Source: Hymenopellis radicata (taxonomy: Eukaryota > Basidiomycota > Agaricomycetes > Agaricales > Physalacriaceae). From it: a stretch of DNA of 37,132 nt. Made by a program: the position numbers and the translations under genes. The stretch lies in assembly GCA_015501595.1 (NCBI GenBank), contig JADNRX010000510.1, positions 1 to 37,132 on the forward strand. The letters run 5' to 3'. Under the pieces are notes generated by a model, which was not told the origin of the DNA, did no database searches, and saw only the letters and a list, made by a program, of their open reading frames with translations. Shown piece after piece: positions 32,990-37,132 of this stretch (position 1 is the stretch's first letter; every line of letters begins with the position of its first letter).

Positions 32990-34617
32990 GAGTTCGATGT
33001 TTATGCCTGCACTTACAAGCGCCTCAAACATAGCCGCGTGCTCCAGCCGTTTGACTTCAGTTTCTTGCCTTTCAGTCGTACTCGAAGGTCAACTTTGCGA
33101 GGCGCGCAATGCCATCCGACTGAGCTTGATCTCCAGAACGCGATTCGACAAGCCGTTGCACCCTTTTCAATTGCCGTGGAAGCACCGCGAGTGTGAGGAC
33201 CTCCAGTGCCGGGACTGGACGATTCAATGCACCCTTGGGTATTGTGGACAGAAAGTCGAGGATGGACATCGAAAGGTGCCCTTCCCAGCAATCCAAACAA
33301 AAGCTGGACGACACTGAGATCCTTTTGTAACGAAAGGAGTTCCATGAGGAGTGTGTCGTCGATTTTGAGGAGACGGAGAGCAATCTCTGTCAGCATGCAG
33401 CCAGAGCGCCGCAGAAAGGTAATATTACTTGGCGAGGCCATTCATTCTCGTCATCTATCGTAGAGAAAGACAGAACGAAGGGCGGGCAATGTAAGATGCT
33501 GGAAGATGGCATCGTTTTCCTGTGTACTAGCCACCCACTGAGACGGAAGGTCGAGATACGGGTATGGGTTACGACGCGACAGTTTCAGTACTGGGCGCTG
33601 ATGCGGACATCGAGGGTCTCGAGGAGTGGTGTACGATCTAAAAGAGCAAGGACGTCGACAAGAGGCATGGACGCAGATACTCGCAAGCTGCGCAGGCAAT
33701 GTCCTGGATTTGGAAGATGAAGAAGACGCCAGTTCGCCGGAAGGGAGTGTATCTCTAGGATTTCAACATTGGGTATGGCAGACATGATTTTTCGAAAAAA
33801 CGCTTGGTCTTCATAGAAAAATACTCGGGCCGTATGAACGCGGGTGGCCAGTGGAATCTCGGCACGTCGATCATTGAGGCGAGCTCGGGAATGCGCAATG
33901 GTGGTAAAAAGCTCTGAAGAGGTAAACACTAATGGTATCCGCCCTTGGGAACAAACGAAGGAACGTCTGGAAGGTGGAAATTGCGTAGTGGGAGTGCCGA
34001 AATCAGTGTTAGAATCCAAGTGGAAGAGAGGTTGATAGGAAGGGTAGAAGTGGCTCTATTCGTCTTTCAAGGGCCTGCCAATATGCAGTCTGCTGCTCAG
34101 GAGCCTGATATCATAGGGTGAGCGAATCCCGTCGTGATTGAGAAACAGCAAAGGAATGGTGGTCCACAGCCGTGGATCAGCCAGAGCGGTCGTACGCCAT
34201 CGACGACAGACTAGGAGAATAGGTGTGTGGATGCGGTGGATGCAACGATGTCGTTAAAAATACTATATGTCGCAGGTTGGGAGATTGCGACATAATGAGG
34301 AAGATTTCGCTCAAGATCTCGCATGGGAGAGCGCGCATGGGAGAAGGCGCAAGTAGGGACGTATGCATGGCAATAGACGAGCGCAGACGCGTCTGCTCGT
34401 TGGCCTTGTCGACGATGAGCTGCTCAAGAGTCGCCGTCTCGGCCTTGAGCTGTTGTAGACGAGCTTCAAGAGCAGGAAGCTCTTCATCCAATGCGGATAA
34501 CGCCTTCTCGTCTGCTAGCTTTGACTGGGCAACTTCGGACAGCGTCTGGCTGTCACAGAGGAAGTTGGCGGGCACAACGTCCGTGATGCGACTGACAGTG
34601 TTGGAGGCAGGATCCAT
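32990..34617 (-). pseudogene. F-box protein, copy C (heavily frameshifted)
   Basis: Third copy of the F-box gene. Start MDPASNTVSRITDVVPANF at 34617, intact coiled coil and F-box beginning (RALPCEILSEIF). After about 34280 the frame breaks repeatedly: later pieces are readable in different frames as IPLATRVHTARVFFYEDQ, IPNVEILEIHSLPANW, LPALRSVFL, NITFLRRSGCMLTEIALRL and LSMSILDFLSTIPKGALN. Compared with copy B there are many small indels and some lost codons. Homology with copies A and B also covers the leader (to ~34905) and, with B, the 3' flank (cagaaccagtttaccacta). Clearly a pseudogene. Confidence 0.9.
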
Positions 34618-34950
34618 TGCGATATCCTTATCTTCGTTTAGCGTACAGAGAAAAAACATGAAAACATTGACTTACCGATGTGGCTGTTGTCAGTGTTGTC
34701 AATTTCTGTTGAAGCTGAAGAGGAAGACACGCGCCGATTGCGGTCACCTGCTTGCTTGATCGCTGAGTCATCTTTGCCACGCTTAATTCCAACCACGTCG
34801 AGATTAAGTACACTCCCCTCCCCTCTGGAAAATCCGCGACCAGACGTGATATCCGTTGACAGCTTTGAAGCAAATTGAGCCGACATTGATTTTACAGCTC
34901 TACAGTAGGACACGGGTCTGCGCAGGCATGAGCCCGGCAGGCGGGTCATA

Positions 34951-35040
34951 TTTTACACGAATTGATTACATTCCCCATTAAACCCCCAACTCGCCGCCCT
35001 TCGCGTGTCGAGTTACAGATGTCAGTCCGATACCAGAAAA
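34951..35040 (+). repeat. Direct repeat, right copy, flanking F-box copy C
   Basis: Partner of 32793-32880. Shared pieces are tttacacgaattga, cccccaactcgccgccc, gtgtcgagtt and gtccgataccag. It sits directly beyond the truncated leader of copy C. Confidence 0.7.
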
Positions 35041-35072
35041 TACCCGAGATATCGTGGCTTAACCGAGGAGCC

Positions 35073-36478
35073 TTATCCATTCAATCGTCCCATTTCAATG
35101 TCAACACCTTCACGCTTAACGTGCTCAGCTACGCCTTGTTCTTCCAATCCGACATGACGAGCAACATCAAAGCCGCTCCCCATCTTCGACCTCTCTTCAT
35201 CCCAAAGCGACGGGGTGCCCTCCGATTCGTCGCGATGACTAGGCAGATCAACCGTCGTTGTCGTGTTTTGGCGGACGCTCCCAAAGCGGATGCTCTGAAA
35301 GATGCTATGCACCGTTGTCGAAATGTCCGGAAGCCTGGAAGGATTCATCCACGAATCACTGGGACGCGCTTTGCCCGCCATGACTCGCCCGATGATCATG
35401 GTTGGCGCTGCTGCCTATAAATGATTTAATTGAGCGCACCAAACGGATGGATTGAGCAGATCATACCGTTACAGCATTCATGAATGCATAAACATACCAC
35501 GCTGAGCTGCTCCAATGCGTGGCATGGACCTTCTGCAAATAAACGGCGAGGTAAATGACATAGGTCGTCGAATACATACAAGCCGATTCGACGAGGATCT
35601 CAACGAGGCCTCTGTACGTACGGGCAAGCCGCAAGCCGCCAACCGAAAGGATTCGAATGAGTATCAAAGAAGTGGTTATGATGTTTATCGACGCAGTGAC
35701 CGAGTAATAGACGATGGTCCAGTTCAATTGGGCAGCAGGCGCCGCGCTTTGACCTGAGGTGACAGTAATCGTGTTCGCCAAATAGAAAGGATAGCTAACT
35801 TGAGAGTAGTAATTAGTAGGAGCTGGATAAAGGTCATTGACGACGCACTCAATCCACAGATGACACCCAGCAGTGGAAATACGACAATCAGCCAGTTATG
35901 ATGATATAGCTCCCAGCATCGCCAAACCTTGACATCAAAATCAGCCTGAGAAGGAAGCTATGATGACGGGTTCACGTACATTCGTCAGCTCCGCGAGAGC
36001 CGCATTCAGAACAACCGTCGTATATTTGACGATGTCAAGGGCACATCGGGACCTTGACCAGTTACCAACGCCGACTCCCTGAATGTAACCCACGAGCGAG
36101 TCTCCCGTCTGCCCGTGCTTGACGTAGGCAAGATACATCTCCCTCCATCGAACAATAACGTGCAAAGTGGCCATGGCCCATATCGTGCAAAGAACAGCGG
36201 TGAGGGCAATACGCTGTCGCGGCCATTGATGGCGCGCAACTAGTCGGGATCGTCAGTCGCGGTATGCTTATGAAGAAGTAGACATTCACCTATTTGACAT
36301 ATAGTCGCCCCGAAAACCATGCTGTAGAGCCATACGTGAATATCGTAAGGACGTTGCAGTTCAGATAAGCGCCGCTAATCAGCTCCGTTTCCTGCAGCTC
36401 GTCTTCAGTCAGAGACATAGACAGACAATCGATATTGACGTTCGTGGCGTTGGGTGCAGAATCATGGCACTGATACAT
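35073..36478 (-). CDS. Multi-pass (probably seven-TM) membrane protein of Agaricomycete type
   Basis: Start MYQCHDSAPNATNVNIDC at 36478 with N-glycosylation sites in a short outside segment, then several hydrophobic segments: TELISGAYLNCNVLTIFTYG, RIALTAVLCTIWAMATLHVIV, YTTVVLNAALAEL, HHNWLIVVFPLL, IVYYSVTASINIITTSLILI, SACMYSTTYVIYLAVY. The cytosolic tail is ~110 aa, Ser/Asp/Glu-rich (SWMNPSRLPDISTTVHSIF, ESEGTPSLWDEERSK), ending at 35073. Introns with good signals separate most exons, for example a CTAAT branch point before cag/SYPFYLANT near 35805 and ACG|gtatga at 35465. One base seems missing near 36328: TYG must shift frame to continue as LYSMVFGATICQI. It resembles the numerous uncharacterised seven-helix proteins of mushrooms; receptor function is not shown. 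Confidence 0.7.
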
Positions 36479-36993
36479 CGATTCCCACTAGTTAAGTACG
36501 ACACTGAGAACGATCAGCAGGTCCTATCAGCATATGCGCGCCAGTTTCAGAATTCAACGCAGAAGACTAGGGAGAGAGGGTGGCCGTGATTATTGGTGGA
36601 TGCGGAACAATAATAGATAGATAGACGCGCTACCTCCCCCTGTTGAATGGACGTGGAGTAAGGCGGTGTACGCGAAGGCGACGTAGCATCAACCCCATGA
36701 ACAAGGCATGATGCAGTCATAGCGCCACAGAACAAAGGTATTCGAGATCCGAGTCCTGGACTGGAATATCCATGTTGTCACTCGGAGTGGCGAAGAGATA
36801 AGATGATGATCCCACCTCGCACAATCGTAAGTGAGCATTCGTTGCTCGAAAAGGTCGGGGTAAATATCCTTCTATCCTTCAGAATCAAACAAAATCCCGA
36901 AGCGAAATATGATGGCATGCGGTTTGTGAGTTCACTCTATCTGTCTAGTTGACATCGATTACTCATCGATTATTTCGATAGCTTCACGTCTAA
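36479..36993. other. Spacer between tandem multi-TM genes
   Basis: No supported gene. It may contain a last short exon of the neighbouring partial gene, because a consensus donor (CAG|gtaaga) is seen at its end and a ctag acceptor near 36950. Confidence 0.4.
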
Positions 36994-37132
36994 TCAGGAT
37001 CTTACCTGGATCTTTCGATACAGGATGAGGCGGTCAACGCCAAATACCACACTGCCCGTCTTCGACCTTTCCTCATGCTGAAACGACGACGGACTATCTG
37101 ATTCGTCGTAGGGAGTTAGGACATGGAGACAC
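36994..37132 (-). CDS. Tail of a second multi-TM membrane protein (partial)
   Basis: The minus-strand frame reads SPSSFQHEERSKTGSVVFGV, which matches the tail PSLWDEERSKMGSGFDV of the 35073-36478 gene, as does the preceding YDESDS (HRDESE there). This indicates a tandem paralogue whose body lies beyond the window. The frame stops at 36994 unless the intron starting gtaaga at 37005 is used and a further exon follows. Confidence 0.5.
   Translation of the reverse strand, partial: CLHVLTPYDESDSPSSFQHEERSKTGSVVFGVDRLILYRKIQVRS

Noticed and set aside
34962..35420. 152-codon open frame on the plus strand
   Set aside because: It is antisense to the cytosolic tail exon of the multi-TM gene, which has consistent splicing and a matching paralogue tail at the window edge.
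35800..35880. Frameshift in the multi-TM gene near GLSA/VVND
   Set aside because: An intron starting gtgtcatctg with a CTAAT branch point before ctcaag joins FPLL to SYPFYLANT in phase.

Overview
The window looks like nuclear DNA of a mushroom-forming basidiomycete (Agaricomycetes). Genes are densely packed and cut by many 45-60 bp GT..AG introns with CTNAY-like branch points. Products include a Mediator MED13 subunit, SPT4, a short heme-thiolate peroxygenase, basidiomycete-type coiled-coil F-box proteins and single-pass or multi-pass membrane proteins of mushroom type. Assignments come from reading translated exons and recalling protein families; no search was run.

Layout. 1-3.8 kb (+): the 3' part of a mitochondrial ICP55-type M24 peptidase, then an intact FMN-dependent lactate 2-monooxygenase-like enzyme. 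4.0-4.5 kb: an intron-containing tRNA-Glu(UUC) and a 320 bp MITE. 4.8-10.6 kb (-): three tandem paralogues of a secreted/single-TM protein; copy 2 can be spliced completely, copies 1 and 3 carry frame breaks. 11.8-12.6 kb (-): a Ser/Pro/Tyr-rich protein. 12.8-22.9 kb: a ~2.4 kb inverted duplication whose arms each carry an F-box gene (left frameshifted, right intact) and enclose the six-exon MED13 gene, with a 32 bp minisatellite just upstream of MED13. 23.6-24.7 kb (-): a secreted peroxygenase/chloroperoxidase. 25.8-26.9 kb: a divergent pair, SPT4 (-) and a small TM protein (+). 27.1-27.7 kb (-): a Tyr/Pro-rich basic protein. 28.7-30.2 kb (-): a cyclopropane-fatty-acid-synthase-like pseudogene. 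30.4-32.2 kb (+): a PARP-type ADP-ribosyltransferase with several SUMO-interaction-like motifs. 32.8-35.0 kb: a third, badly decayed F-box copy between ~90 bp direct repeats. 35.1-37.1 kb (-): a multi-TM protein and the tail of a tandem paralogue.

Conserved genes (ICP55, the monooxygenase, MED13, SPT4, the peroxygenase) read cleanly through all splice phases. Duplicated or accessory genes show repeated 1-nt frame breaks, often in short homopolymers, which means either real decay or local assembly indels. There is no operon logic here. The region reads as conserved housekeeping genes set among expanding and decaying gene families. The most unusual candidate is the SUMO-motif/UIM-like/ART protein at 30.4-32.2 kb; the most unusual structural feature is the inverted F-box duplication around MED13.
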